A stretch of 64,000 nt of DNA from Wolbachia endosymbiont (group A) of Longitarsus flavicornis (lineage in GTDB: Bacteria > Pseudomonadota > Alphaproteobacteria > Rickettsiales > Anaplasmataceae), in contig NZ_OZ008337.1 of the NCBI RefSeq assembly GCF_963931955.1, positions 434,001-498,000 of the forward strand. Reading direction: 5' to 3'. Position 1 is the first letter of the stretch, and each line of letters begins with the position of its first letter. This document shows, piece by piece, positions 18,453 to 28,562 of this stretch. The notes below the pieces were generated by a model. That model did no database searches and had not been told where the DNA came from. It saw only the letters and a program-made list of their open reading frames with translations. Both the position numbers and the translations under genes were made by a program.

Positions 18453-20528
18453 TTAATTATACTTTAACTTTAACTCATCAACCACATATTGTGGTACTTG
18501 TTCATAACAAGAAAAATGCATACTATACTGAGCTCTTCCCTGAGACATAGAACGCAAAACGTTGATATAACCAAACATATTTGCAAGAGGCACCGAAGCA
18601 GTAATTATTTTGCTATTATTACCTAAATCCAGCATATCAGCAACATTTCCTCTTCTACTATTTATATCACCCATAACATCACCCATATATTCTTCAGGAG
18701 TAATGATTTCAACTTTCATTATAGGTTCTAACATTTTTGGACCAGCTTTATTCGCCATTTCCTTAAAAGCACCCTTAGCAGCAAGTTCAAAAGCTAAAGG
18801 ACTAGAATCAACCTCATGAAAAGCACCATCAAGAAGAGTAGCCTTAAAATCAATCAACGGAAATCCCGAAATTATACCACCTTCTTTTATCAACTCCAAG
18901 CCATTTTCTACTCCAGGAATATACTCCTTTGGAATAGCACCACCTACAATTTTACTTTCAAATTGAAACCCAGAACCAGGCTCAAGAGGTTCAAATTTTA
19001 TTTTAACCTTAGCAAACTGACCAGCCCCACCAGATTGTTTTTTATGAGTGTAATCAATTTCAACAGATTTAGTGATAGTTTCACGATATGCAACCTGAGG
19101 AGCACCGACATTAGCCTCAACGTTAAACTCGCGCTTCATTCTATCAACAATAATCTCAAGATGGAGCTCACCCATGCCTTTCAATATAGTCTGGCCGCTT
19201 TCCGCATTTACTGACATTCTTAAAGAAGGATCTTCCGCAACCAACCTATTTAGAGCAAGACCTAATTTTTCCTGATCTGAAGTGGTTTTAGGTTCCACAG
19301 CAATTTCAATAACAGGCTCAGGAAATTCCATACGCTCCAATAATATAGGAAAATCAACAGAACATAAAGTATCTCCGGTGGTTGTTTTCTTTAGCCCAAC
19401 TAAAGCAACTATATCTCCAGCCCTAGCCTCAGTTATATCTTCTCGGTTATTTGCATGCATAAGTAACATTCTGCCAATCCCTTCAGTTTCGTTTTTTAAC
19501 GCATTTGAAACGGTAGATTTAGACTTTAATTTACCAGAATAAATACGGATAAACGTCAAGCTGCCTACAAATTTATCCGTCATCACTTTAAACGCAAGAG
19601 CAACAAATTTCTCTTTTTCTGAAGGTTTGACCTCAATTTTCTTTTCTGAATCTTTAGGATCAGTTCCAACAATTACATCAACATCAATAGGAGAAGGTAA
19701 AAAGTCAACCACACCATCTAAAAGTAGTTGTACGCCTTTATTTTTAAAAGCTGACCCACATAACACAGGAACAAATTTTCCTTTAATGGTCCCATTTCTC
19801 ACGCATTTTTTCAGTAAATCCACTGGTAGATCATTAGACTCAAAGTAAGTATTCATCGCTTCATCATCCATCTCAGCTGCAGCATCTAATAAAAGATTTC
19901 GATATTCTTGAGCCTTATCAAGCAAATCAGAAGGAATATCTTCATAAGAAAATTTAGCGCCCAACGTTTCTTCTTGCCATATAATGGCTTTCATAGAAAT
20001 AAGGTCAATTATACCTTTGAAATCTTTCTCGCTCCCTATTGGTAAATGAATAACTAAAGATGCTGCACCAAGCTTCGTCTTTATCATATCGACACACCGA
20101 TAAAAATTTGCCCCTATCCTGTCCATTTTATTAACAAAGCAGATACGAGGAACACTATATTTATCAGCTTGACGCCAAACTGTCTCAGATTGGGGCTCAA
20201 CTCCAGCAACTCCATCAAATACAGCAACTGCACCATCCAAAACCCTTAAAGATCTCTCAACTTCAATAGTGAAATCAACGTGACCAGGAGTGTCTATTAT
20301 ATTAACCCTATGATCATTCCAAAAACATGTTGTTGCAGCAGATGTGATTGTAATACCACGCTCTTTTTCCTGCTCCATCCAATCCATAGAAGCTGCACCA
20401 TCATGCACTTCACCAATTCTATTTTGCTTACCAGTATAAAATAAAATACGCTCTGTTGTGGTAGTCTTACCAGCATCTATGTGAGCCATTATCCCTATAT
20501 TTCTGTATTTAGATATTCCAACTTCCAT
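18453..20528 (-). CDS. fusA: Elongation factor G
   Basis: Translocase GTPase, 691 aa, the usual length. G1 AHIDAGKTTTTERI (residues 15-28), G2/switch region with ERGITITSAAT, G3 DTPGHVDF and G4 NKMDRIGA are intact. The C-terminal domains IV and V are recognisable by GGAGQFAKVKI and the terminal SMSQGRAQYSMHF. It follows rpsG by 21 bases in the classic str operon order (rpsL, rpsG, fusA, tuf). Confidence 0.98.
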   Translation of the reverse strand: MEVGISKYRNIGIMAHIDAGKTTTTERILFYTGKQNRIGEVHDGAASMDWMEQEKERGITITSAATTCFWNDHRVNIIDTPGHVDFTIEVERSLRVLDGAVAVFDGVAGVEPQSETVWRQADKYSVPRICFVNKMDRIGANFYRCVDMIKTKLGAASLVIHLPIGSEKDFKGIIDLISMKAIIWQEETLGAKFSYEDIPSDLLDKAQEYRNLLLDAAAEMDDEAMNTYFESNDLPVDLLKKCVRNGTIKGKFVPVLCGSAFKNKGVQLLLDGVVDFLPSPIDVDVIVGTDPKDSEKKIEVKPSEKEKFVALAFKVMTDKFVGSLTFIRIYSGKLKSKSTVSNALKNETEGIGRMLLMHANNREDITEARAGDIVALVGLKKTTTGDTLCSVDFPILLERMEFPEPVIEIAVEPKTTSDQEKLGLALNRLVAEDPSLRMSVNAESGQTILKGMGELHLEIIVDRMKREFNVEANVGAPQVAYRETITKSVEIDYTHKKQSGGAGQFAKVKIKFEPLEPGSGFQFESKIVGGAIPKEYIPGVENGLELIKEGGIISGFPLIDFKATLLDGAFHEVDSSPLAFELAAKGAFKEMANKAGPKMLEPIMKVEIITPEEYMGDVMGDINSRRGNVADMLDLGNNSKIITASVPLANMFGYINVLRSMSQGRAQYSMHFSCYEQVPQYVVDELKLKYN

Positions 20529-20549
20529 ATCACAATTAATTAGCTAACA

Positions 20550-21029
20550 TTAAAAACGAAGATGAGAAAATGCCTTATTAGCCTCAGCCATTTTATATTT
20601 TTCTTCGCACATCTTAAACGCACCACCGCGTTTATTATAAGCATCCAGTATTTCAGATTGCAAACAATCAACAGTGGTTTTTCCACTCTTTTTTCGAGCA
20701 GCAGAAGTTGCTTTAGCAATCCACCTTAACGCTAAAGAAACTGCTCTATCTTGTCGAACTTCAACAGGCACTTGATAAGTTGCACCACCAATGCGTCGAG
20801 AACGCACTTCTATAGAAGGAGTAACATTTCCTACCGCTGTTTCAAAAATTGATAACCCACCTTCGCCTATTTTCTTTTCAGCTAAAGACAAAGCGTCATA
20901 GATAATCTTTTCTGCAGTAGATTTTTTACCACATTTCATGATTGTATTAATGAAACGCATCAGCAAAACACTGCCGTAACGCGAATCAGGACTTATTTCT
21001 CTTTTTTTTGCTTTATTCCGACGAGCCAT
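20550..21029 (-). CDS. rpsG: 30S ribosomal protein S7
   Basis: Assembly-initiating protein of the small-subunit head, binding the 3' major domain of 16S rRNA. The 159-aa protein shows the family signature [20 protein letters not shown] (residues 14-33), the [20 protein letters not shown] block (about 73-92), and a standard C-terminus with AFSHLRF. Spacing to rpsL is five bases, which suggests coupling. In other bacteria S7 represses the str operon. The gap here is too short to hold the enteric-type S7 site. Confidence 0.97.
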
Positions 21030-21034
21030 AAACT

Positions 21035-21409
21035 TTAACCAGATTTCTTTACACCATATTTTGAACGAGCTTTCTTCCGATTTTGCACACCACGCAGATC
21101 AAGGGCACCTCTTATTATGTGATAACGCACACCTGGCAAATCTTTAACCCGCCCACCACGTATCAAAACAACAGAGTGCTCTTGTAAATTATGACCTTCA
21201 CCAGGTATATAAGCTGTCACTTCACCATATCCACCAATTTTTACTCTGGCTACCTTACGGAGTGCTGAGTTAGGCTTCCTAGGAGTTGTAGTATACACTT
21301 TAGTGCAAACACCTCTCCTTTGAGGGTTGCTTTCTCCCAAAGCTGGTACCTTTTTCTTATGGGTCAATCCTAATCTACCCTTACGTATTAATTGATTTAT
21401 CGTAGGCAT
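21035..21409 (-). CDS. rpsL: 30S ribosomal protein S12
   Basis: Decoding-centre protein and first gene of the str block. The 124-residue protein carries the invariant [17 protein letters not shown] (about 41-57) and the loop around [22 protein letters not shown] with Lys at the classical streptomycin-sensitive positions. The ATG at 21409 follows an inferred sigma-70 promoter at 21450-21478. All genes down to rpoBC run the same way with short gaps, so this is probably the main promoter of a very long transcript. Confidence 0.97.
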
Positions 21410-21449
21410 ATGTTATAAACTCAAGCTCATTAAAATAACTAAGTTTTTA

Positions 21450-21478
21450 GTTATAAAATAATAAACCTCAATAGTCAA
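21450..21478 (-). promoter_or_regulatory. Sigma-70 type promoter of the rpsL...rpoBC block
   Basis: On the minus strand TTGACT (21473-21478) is followed after exactly 17 bases by TATAAC (21450-21455), about 40 bases before the rpsL start codon. Both boxes are close to consensus and correctly placed. Assignment is by pattern only. Confidence 0.6.
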
Positions 21479-21520
21479 TATAAAAATAAACATTACTACT
21501 CTAATAATTAAGCTCAATAA

Positions 21521-22066
21521 CTATTCATACCATCTGAATAAGGTCATTCTTTTCATTTTAGAGTTAAGATCAGATGCTTTTATTTCAAGATCTGTATTTT
21601 TCTTCATATAATCTAAGCCATTAGCCAATTTTGCATTGAAACTCTCTGTGAGCTTTGTAGCTAATTCCCCTGCTTCTTCATCTCTATTAAAAGCTGGTAT
21701 TAAGCCAATGTCAGGTGCGTTTGCAACAACTACACACTTAACACCATGTTCATTTAGAACCTTGAGTGCATTACATATTTCACTCACTGCTTGTTCCAAC
21801 ACTCCTTCCGCTTTAGTATCATCATAAGCAGTGGCAACCATAACATCATTTCTGCCGATTATGATGCAAAATAAATCTTCTTTACCTATATCTGGATGAT
21901 GTTTTATTACCGCATCTAGCTGGTTAGCTAAACGAAATTTATTGAAGAAATAAAAAAAAATAGGGTCAAAAATTTCAGACGCTGTTGCACATGAAACTGC
22001 ATAGTTTTGACCTTGCTGTTCGTAGCATCTACCAAAAAAATGAATAACTCCACCCAGGTTTAAATC
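21521..22066 (-). pseudogene. Truncated duplicate of the GDSL hydrolase gene
   Basis: The minus strand here is nearly identical to 24846-25357 of the intact GDSL gene and corresponds to about residues 72-242. Both ends are missing, so the GDS block with the nucleophile and the C-terminal D-x-x-H block are absent. The readable part (21521-21841) ends in the foreign residues MTLFRWYE. One extra A near 22034-22040 and other small differences break the frame upstream. The upstream end stops at the border of an IS4-type element. The fragment cannot encode an active hydrolase. Confidence 0.85.
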
Positions 22067-24377
22067 TCACTTTTACCCACAATTTTGAGAGGTTATGATG
22101 TGAAGCATAACAATGCTCTCCTTAAGGTTTTCATAGCCCCGCCATAGAGTCATAGACCCTGGTAAATTATCACTTTTTCTATTCATAAATCCACCCAATT
22201 TTCCTAACCAAATAATAGCTTGTTTTATGTTTGGAGGTTCTTCGGGTAATGTTGCTACCCGATACTCACGCATGTAAAGGACCTTCCACTCTTCGTTGGT
22301 TAAAATTTTAGTACAGGTTTCCATGGGATTTGATAAAGCCACTTTTGTCAAATATAAAATTTTAAACGCGATTATACTTTTTATAGCAATTAACTTCTGT
22401 AATCTTTCTTTTGTAGCTAAGCGAGAGCTTTCTATCTTACATCCTGATTTTAAAATCCTAAAATACTCTTCAATTTTCCATCTTAGCTTATACCAATTTA
22501 TCTTTTCTATGGCATCTAAAGTATGGTACATTAGTTAGTAGAGTCCAGTCGACAGCTTCCAATCCATCAGGAGCTTTTGCATTTACCACATATACAGGGA
22601 CTTATTTTATGTATTGTATCTTTTGACCCATAAATGGAAGAAGATCTGATAGGCTTTCATATACTTAATTTCAATATTAGCTTTCCTTGATCTCTGGTTT
22701 CCACCTTTAGTAACTTCTAGAGAAATTTTCTTTTTTACTGGCAGTTGAGTGATGCGTGTTTGCAAATCTGTTTTTCCGACTTCAGTACAGATAAATCTTC
22801 TATTAGCTCGATTGCGGATTACATAAAAACTACCTAACGTCTCAGCCACCCATAAAAATTTGAAGATGTCTGCTTCCCTATCACCAAAAGTTGTACATTT
22901 GGAGGAAGGTTGTTTATAGTTTCTTTGAGAGCTGTTATCCACTTATAACTTTCTTTTTCTTCTATGGAGGTACCTGTTTGCTTTTTCTTGTGCCGTTTCT
23001 TTTTCCCTAAGAACCTGTTCATAATCTTTTGAGGAACAAAGCAGTGAAAGCAAGAACTACCATTTGCAAGCTGGTGTTGAGTTTACGCTCGCAATTTTTC
23101 CATAACCGTCTACATTTTTCCAACCAAGCAAAAGAACGCTCTACAACCCATCTTTTTGGCAATACAGCAAAGGTATGTAATTCACTGCGTTTTATTACCT
23201 CAACAGTTGCACCAATAGTTGCTTTTATTTGTGTTGCAAAATTCTCTCCCGTATAGCCTGCATCAACCAGTACATTTTTAACTCCCGAGAGGTTTTCTTT
23301 TGCATTTTCTACCATTCTCACAGCACTGCTACGGTCAGTTATCTCTGCTGTTGTTACATAAATTGCATGTGGCAAACCTTGCGTATCTACTGCAATATGG
23401 CGTTTTATTCCTGAAATCTTTTTGCCTGCATCGTAGCCTTTTTCTTCAGCAGTATCTGCATTTTTTACACTCTGTGCATCAATTATGCAGAAGCTGGTTT
23501 TTTCTTTCCGACCATTGTTTTGTCGGACTACGCCAACTATTTTTTTTTAACACCAGCTCCAGAACACTTTCTTTATTTGCATCTGGTTTTTCACTCCACT
23601 TCTTAAAATAGTCGTAACAATTGCGCCATTTTGGAAACTCTTTTGGTAGCATTCTCCACTGACAAACGCTTTTCAGAACGTATAACACTCCACAAAATAC
23701 ATCATACAAATCAAGTTTTCTTGGTTTTGTTTTTTTTCTACAGGACTCTAGATCTGGTAATATAATCTCAAATCTTTCCCGACTTATATTACTTGGGTAT
23801 AAACTCCTCATATATCCTAACTTATATACATTATCTCTTAGTTTATTCCTTTCTTGAGATCATGTACAGGTTCTAATAGAACGCGCCCAACATTGTTGGG
23901 AAGATAGACCTAAAGGTAATCCGTCTTTGCTAGGCACTATGCAACAGTAAACCCATTTTATGCTTTGTATAAGCTTTAGAAATACTACCTAGTCTCTTGG
24001 TCTTTATATGAGAGTCAAAATCCAAATAACTTGTATCTTGAATTGAAAAAACTAACCGGTTCCCTTTTATTCTTTCCTTAGTTTCTTTGTAGTGGGAAGA
24101 ATAAATTTCCTTATCTTTAAGTTTTTCATTGCTTATATGCACCCTTAGCTTCTTTCCACCCACTACAGCTTTGATTCAGATGCCTTACCCTCTATGCAAT
24201 AACTTGTTTTTATAAGTCTTTTATTAAGCCTTATATCTCCCAAATTAATGTGTTTTAACTCTCTTTCCAGCCATTTATCCCCTAAGCCATCTGTATATTG
24301 CACGCTTGTACTTGTTTCTATCATTTTGATCCTAAATTATTTAGCTTACGCACTTTTTATATTTGTGGGTAAAAGTA
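22067..24377 (-). mobile_element. Decayed IS4-family (Tn5-like) element, split by an IS5-type element
   Basis: Both ends carry inverted copies of ACTTTTACCCACAA (near 22069 and 24363). A short AAATCT lies outside each end and may be a target duplication. Minus-strand frames give the transposase in pieces. 23930-24163 has the N-terminal DDE block (VFSIQDTSYLDF) and 22607-22942 the second block (FGDREADIFKF). 22073-22531 has the C-terminal helices with WKIEEYFRILKSGCK and LWRGYENL. Frameshifts separate all pieces, and an IS5/IS1031-type element occupies 23011-23873. It is not autonomous. It borders the GDSL fragment and probably truncated it. Confidence 0.85.
23011..23873 (-). mobile_element. 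IS5-family (IS1031 group) insertion sequence with TAA target duplication
   Basis: Imperfect inverted ends GAACCTGTTCATAATCTT and its partner (rc GAACCTGTACATGATCTC) lie at 23011 and 23873. They are flanked by TAA at 23008-23010 and 23874-23876; a TNA triplet is typical of the IS1031 group. The first frame (23479-23811) holds the N-terminal DUF4096-like part with YDVFCGVLYVLKSVCQWRMLP. The second frame (23019 to about 23545) holds the DDE core (IIDAQSVKNADT, DAGYTG, VVERSFAWLEKCRRLWKNCE). A run of nine A's lies where the frames meet, so translation by frameshifting is plausible and the copy may be intact. Confidence 0.85.
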
Positions 24378-24590
24378 AAATCTAAATCCGATAGAGCATT
24401 GTTGGCACACCATCAAAAGTCGCCTCAGACCTCTAATGCATCAATGTACAGACTTACACCTTTTAGTTGGTAATACCATTTTAGACGTTTATCATTCATT
24501 TTAGAAAATACTATAGAGTATCCACCTTAAGTTCATTGAATTTTCTTACCCTTGCTTCTTAACTTGACGCGTATGGTTAAATAAACTGTG
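24377..24590. other. Non-coding gap between the IS4 element and the GDSL gene
   Basis: No gene recognised. Near 24553-24575 it carries CTTCTTAACTTGACGCGTAT, which recurs with one change at 25752-25773, so the GDSL gene is bracketed by direct repeats of about 20 bases. These may be relics of a mobile element or the joints of a segmental duplication. Confidence 0.5.
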
Positions 24591-25571
24591 TTAAATCAAC
24601 TCATACATTTCATTACCAACTTCATGATGAAGTTCTGCAGTTGGATGAAAATAATCAAAAAAGAAATAATCCTTTAGTGTTTCTTTGCTACACTCAGGGT
24701 TATAGTGAATGTCAAGTTCCCCTTTAAATATCAACTTTAAGAGTATTTTTATATTTTCTTTAAATCTCCCAATTTGGTCTGCAATGTTCGATGTGCATGC
24801 ATCTTGACAATTTAAACCTTTGCTCTTGTATTCGCTAAGCATACTTTTCATTTTAGAGTTAAGATCAAATGCTTTTATTTCAAGATTTGTACTTTTCTTC
24901 ATATAATCTAAGCCATTAGCCAATTTTGCATTGAAACTCTCTGTGAGCTTTGTAGCTAGTTCCCTTGCTTCTTCATCTCTATTAAAAGCTGGTATTGAGC
25001 CAACTTCAGGTGCGTTTGCAACAACTACATGCTTAACACCATGTTCATTTAGAACCTTAAGTGCATTACATATTTCACTCACTGCTTGTTCCAACACTTC
25101 TTCCGCTTTAGTATCATCATAAGCAGTGGCAACCATAACATCATTTCCGCCGATTATGATGCAAAATAAATCTTCTTTACCTATATCTGGATGATGTTTA
25201 ATTACCGCATCTAGCTGGTTAGCTAAACGAAATTTATTGAAGAAATAAGAAAAAATAGGGTCAAAAATTTCAGATGCTGTTGCATATGAAACTGCGTAAT
25301 TCTGACCTTGCTGTTCGTGGCATCTCCCAAAAAATGAATAACTCCACCCAGGTTTAAATTCATCTAAATCTAAATATTTTGCTATATATTCAACAGCAGT
25401 AGGGCCATTGCTAAAAGATCTTCCTTGATAAAAAGGATCATCAAATTTTACGCTTTTTGCAAAGGATAAATTATTTAAAATTCCAATGATTGCGCCATTA
25501 TCGGATAAGCTATCACCCAGAACATAAAAATTTCTATACTTTGAATTAGAATTGTCATTTTTGTTTGTCAT
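24591..25571 (-). CDS. SGNH/GDSL-family hydrolase (lipase/esterase type)
   Basis: Predicted serine ester hydrolase of the GDSL phospholipase/acyltransferase type. Block I GDSLSDNG carries the nucleophile Ser21. Block III is GGND at 141-144 and block V DYFH carries Asp306 and His309, so the triad and oxyanion residues are present. The 326-aa length suits this family. There is no N-terminal signal peptide: the N-terminus is short and polar (MTNKNDNSNSKYRN). It would therefore act in the cytoplasm or leave by a dedicated secretion system. Bacterial relatives include secreted phospholipases acting on host membranes, but the substrate here is unknown. A truncated near-identical copy sits 2.5 kb away. 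Confidence 0.85.
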   Translation of the reverse strand: MTNKNDNSNSKYRNFYVLGDSLSDNGAIIGILNNLSFAKSVKFDDPFYQGRSFSNGPTAVEYIAKYLDLDEFKPGWSYSFFGRCHEQQGQNYAVSYATASEIFDPIFSYFFNKFRLANQLDAVIKHHPDIGKEDLFCIIIGGNDVMVATAYDDTKAEEVLEQAVSEICNALKVLNEHGVKHVVVANAPEVGSIPAFNRDEEARELATKLTESFNAKLANGLDYMKKSTNLEIKAFDLNSKMKSMLSEYKSKGLNCQDACTSNIADQIGRFKENIKILLKLIFKGELDIHYNPECSKETLKDYFFFDYFHPTAELHHEVGNEMYELI

Positions 25572-25782
25572 AATATTTACCGTAGATTAGCATATTGTTT
25601 CATTAGATTCATAAAAAAAGAAAAATAGCGGTGCAACTTTTTTACAACCCCCATTTTAAACTTTATTGTATATTTCCTTCATATCATACCTTTTTGAAAA
25701 AACGTTTTATTTTAAAAACGCTCTGACTTTCTCTCCATTTTTTCCGGGCAAAATCAGCTTCTTCTTAACTTGACACGTATAC

Positions 25783-27699
25783 TTAAAAGAACCCTCTAAG
25801 CTTTCTAGCGCGGCTTGGATGTTTCAACTTGCGCAGTGCTTTTGCCTCTATTTGCCTAATTCTCTCACGTGTTACATTAAAAATTTTTCCTACTTCTTCT
25901 AAGGTATGTTCCTTCCCATCTTTACCAAGGCCAAAACGCATTCTTAAAATTCTTTCTTCCTTTGGTGTTAAAGTTGCAAGAACATTGGTTGTAATGCCGC
26001 GCAAGTCAGCAAGTATTGCAGCATCCTCTGGTCTGGAGACTCGCTTGTCTTCTATACAATCACCGAAGGTACTACTATCATCTTTTCCTGTTGGAGCTTC
26101 AAGACTTACTGGATCCCTTGCTATTTTCATAACTTTGCGTATTCTTTCCAGCGGCATTGTCAGTTCTACACTCAATTCCTCTAACGTCGGTTCCCTCCCC
26201 ATCTCATGAGTCATATTTCTTAATGCTCTGTTGATTTTACTGATAATTTCCACCATATGAACTGGTATTCTCACTACTTTAGACTGCTCAGGTATTGCCC
26301 TAGTGATTGATTGTCTTACCCACCAAGTGCCATAAGTTGAAAATTTATATCCACGTTTGTAATCAAACTTATCCACGGCCTTCATAAGACCAATATTGCC
26401 TTCTTGTATCAAATCAAGCAGATCAAGACCTCTTTTTGAATACTTCTTAGCAATGGAAACTACTAGCCTTAAGTTAGCCTTAATCATTTCTTGCTTTGCT
26501 TCAGAGACTTCTCGTTCGTGTTTTTGTATTCTCTTGATTAGCTCCTTAAATTCTTGCACGTTATCTTCCTGTATATGCTGCTTAATACCGTTCAAGGTAC
26601 TAGCTATATGTTCAGAGTTATCGTCTATAAACCTTAAAAATTTGTTTTTTAATTCACCTGTAAAAGAGGACTGATTTTCATTGATCTTTAAAAGACTTAT
26701 CTCTTTCAACTCGTGCTTTAAAAGCATGTCATCATAAACTTTATAGAAACTTTCTCTATCGATATCGTATTTTCTAGCCTCAGCAATAAGATTAGCCTCT
26801 TCAAGCGTAATGGATCTATTTATCTTATAAAGTTCTTGTGTAATTCTGGCAACAGCAGCATCACTTAACTTAATTTGTAATGCTATAGACCATATTTGAT
26901 TATACAAATTTTCTAGTTCGTCAGAGGAATCTTTAGAATCTTTTCTTAATACCAATGCTCCATTTGCTAAAGTAATTATCTCATCCAATGCAACTATGAC
27001 CTTTGGCAATAAATCACTTTCCATTTCAAGAATAGAAACATTTAAATTGACTGAACTTATATCTTCATTATCACCGTCTTTCTCATCATCACTTTTTTTA
27101 CTATCTTTCTCATCATCACTACAGTACTCAGCATCTTCAGCACTTTCCTCACTCTCTTCTTTGGGTACCACATTAAAATCAGAGTTATAAATTGCATCCA
27201 GATCTATAATTTCTCTCAGTAAGAGAGCTCCACTACTTAAATCATCACGCCATACTTTTATCACCTTTAATGTTACTGATGTTTCAATTATTGCACGTAA
27301 CATGTTATGCTTTTCAGATTCAATTTTTTTTGCTATCTCGATTTCATCTGCCCTCGACAAAAGCTTTACAGAGCTCATGTCTTGTAAATAAATCCTTACT
27401 GGATCATCATTTTGTACTAAAGTTGCAGTAACATTTGGCGATGTGTCATCATCATCAAGTTTACTATCATCACTGTTGGAAGGAATATCTTCTTCATCTT
27501 CGCTACTTTCAAGTACATTAATTCCGGAGTCCTGCAATAAAGATATAGCATCATCTATAAAGTCAGACGAAAAATTTTCATCTGATAATTTATCATTTAT
27601 ATCATCAAAGGTGATAAAACCACCCTTTTTTATACTCTTAGTTACCAGATCTCTGATAATTTTTTTCTTATCTTCTGCATCATTAATAGTTGACATCAT
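25783..27699 (-). CDS. rpoD: RNA polymerase sigma factor RpoD (sigma-70)
   Basis: Primary sigma factor, 638 aa. Region 1.2 starts near DDPVRIYLQDMSSVKLLSR (about 97). Region 2 contains ANLRLVVSIAKKYSKRGLDLLDLIQEGNIGLMKAV and the -10 recognising YKFSTYGTWWVRQSITRAI. Region 4 has the helix-turn-helix TLEEVGKIFNVTRERIRQIEAKAL near the C-terminus. An unusually acidic stretch (about 170-210, many E, D and S) lies in the non-conserved region between 1.2 and 2.1, and another in the first 100 residues. The following gene on this strand is the GDSL hydrolase, about 210 bases away. Confidence 0.97.
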   Translation of the reverse strand: MMSTINDAEDKKKIIRDLVTKSIKKGGFITFDDINDKLSDENFSSDFIDDAISLLQDSGINVLESSEDEEDIPSNSDDSKLDDDDTSPNVTATLVQNDDPVRIYLQDMSSVKLLSRADEIEIAKKIESEKHNMLRAIIETSVTLKVIKVWRDDLSSGALLLREIIDLDAIYNSDFNVVPKEESEESAEDAEYCSDDEKDSKKSDDEKDGDNEDISSVNLNVSILEMESDLLPKVIVALDEIITLANGALVLRKDSKDSSDELENLYNQIWSIALQIKLSDAAVARITQELYKINRSITLEEANLIAEARKYDIDRESFYKVYDDMLLKHELKEISLLKINENQSSFTGELKNKFLRFIDDNSEHIASTLNGIKQHIQEDNVQEFKELIKRIQKHEREVSEAKQEMIKANLRLVVSIAKKYSKRGLDLLDLIQEGNIGLMKAVDKFDYKRGYKFSTYGTWWVRQSITRAIPEQSKVVRIPVHMVEIISKINRALRNMTHEMGREPTLEELSVELTMPLERIRKVMKIARDPVSLEAPTGKDDSSTFGDCIEDKRVSRPEDAAILADLRGITTNVLATLTPKEERILRMRFGLGKDGKEHTLEEVGKIFNVTRERIRQIEAKALRKLKHPSRARKLRGFF

Positions 27700-27819
27700 T
27701 ACCTTTATAGTTTATAATTTTATTTCTTATTAACAAACAAACTTACAACGAGCAAGTCTATAATTTTACTTTTAACTTGTGGCTATTTGTTACTTCATAT
27801 AGTTTAAGATACTGTTAAT

Positions 27820-28146
27820 TTATGTACACTTGTCTTGATCAATTGTTCCATACTTTTCTTCCATTTTTACTGCTATGGACAATCCAACTGAAAATGTTGC
27901 AATTCCAACCACTATAGCAGTAAGCATTAAAACATGGGGTATAGGATTGCTATATGAATAAAAATTTGAAACCAATATAGGAGGCAAGGAACTTTTTATA
28001 TATCCTAGAGAGATATAAAACAACAAAACAGATGCTTGGAAGACGCTTACCCCTATCATTTTCTTGATTAAATTTTTATCGTTTATAATAATATATAAAC
28101 CTAGCACCATTAATACAATAATAATCGTATAATTATATAAAGTCAT
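27820..28146 (-). CDS. mrpC: Mrp-type Na+/H+ antiporter subunit C
   Basis: NuoK-like small membrane subunit of a multisubunit cation/proton antiporter. The 108 residues form three hydrophobic helices (about 5-22, 30-50, 70-93). The family motif NLIKKMIGVSVFQASVLLFYI and the NPIPHVLMLTAIVVGIA block are clear. It overlaps mrpB by four bases. The conserved ALVLTAIVI-type helix distinguishes MrpC from NuoK. It is last in the gene cluster. Confidence 0.88.
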   Translation of the reverse strand: MTLYNYTIIIVLMVLGLYIIINDKNLIKKMIGVSVFQASVLLFYISLGYIKSSLPPILVSNFYSYSNPIPHVLMLTAIVVGIATFSVGLSIAVKMEEKYGTIDQDKCT

Positions 28147-28562
28147 TGTTTTTTCCTACGAGCAAAATTTATATATATAATTAACATAGAGGAGCAGACA
28201 GTAAATGCTACACCTAATTCCACTAAAAAAATACCTAATTTTTGACCGGTTCTATTATTGGCTAACAAGATATCGTAAGATAAAAAATTTTGGCCAAGTA
28301 AAGTTGTTGCAACGCCCGTTCCTCCATAAATTAAAATACCTAACACGTTAGTCAATCTAATCACAGAATAAGGTATTGCTTTTAGAGTTGTAGATACACC
28401 AAATAGCATTGAATATAATATTATCCCGGAGGCAATAATTATTCCTGCTTGAAAACCTCCACCCGGAGTGTAATCACCGTGAAATTGTATGTATAAACCA
28501 AATAAAATGATAAAAGGTATCATCAAAAATGTTACTGCATTTAATATCGGATCTTTAATCAT
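28143..28562 (-). CDS. mrpB: Mrp-type Na+/H+ antiporter subunit B
   Basis: 139-aa membrane protein with four helices. The diagnostic MnhB motif FHGDYTPGGGFQAGIIIASGIILY lies near residues 27-50. The N-terminus begins directly with a helix, without a signal peptide. It overlaps the gene upstream by eight bases and mrpC downstream by four, so these subunits are made as a coupled set in the inner membrane. Confidence 0.9.
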   Translation of the reverse strand: MIKDPILNAVTFLMIPFIILFGLYIQFHGDYTPGGGFQAGIIIASGIILYSMLFGVSTTLKAIPYSVIRLTNVLGILIYGGTGVATTLLGQNFLSYDILLANNRTGQKLGIFLVELGVAFTVCSSMLIIYINFARRKKQ

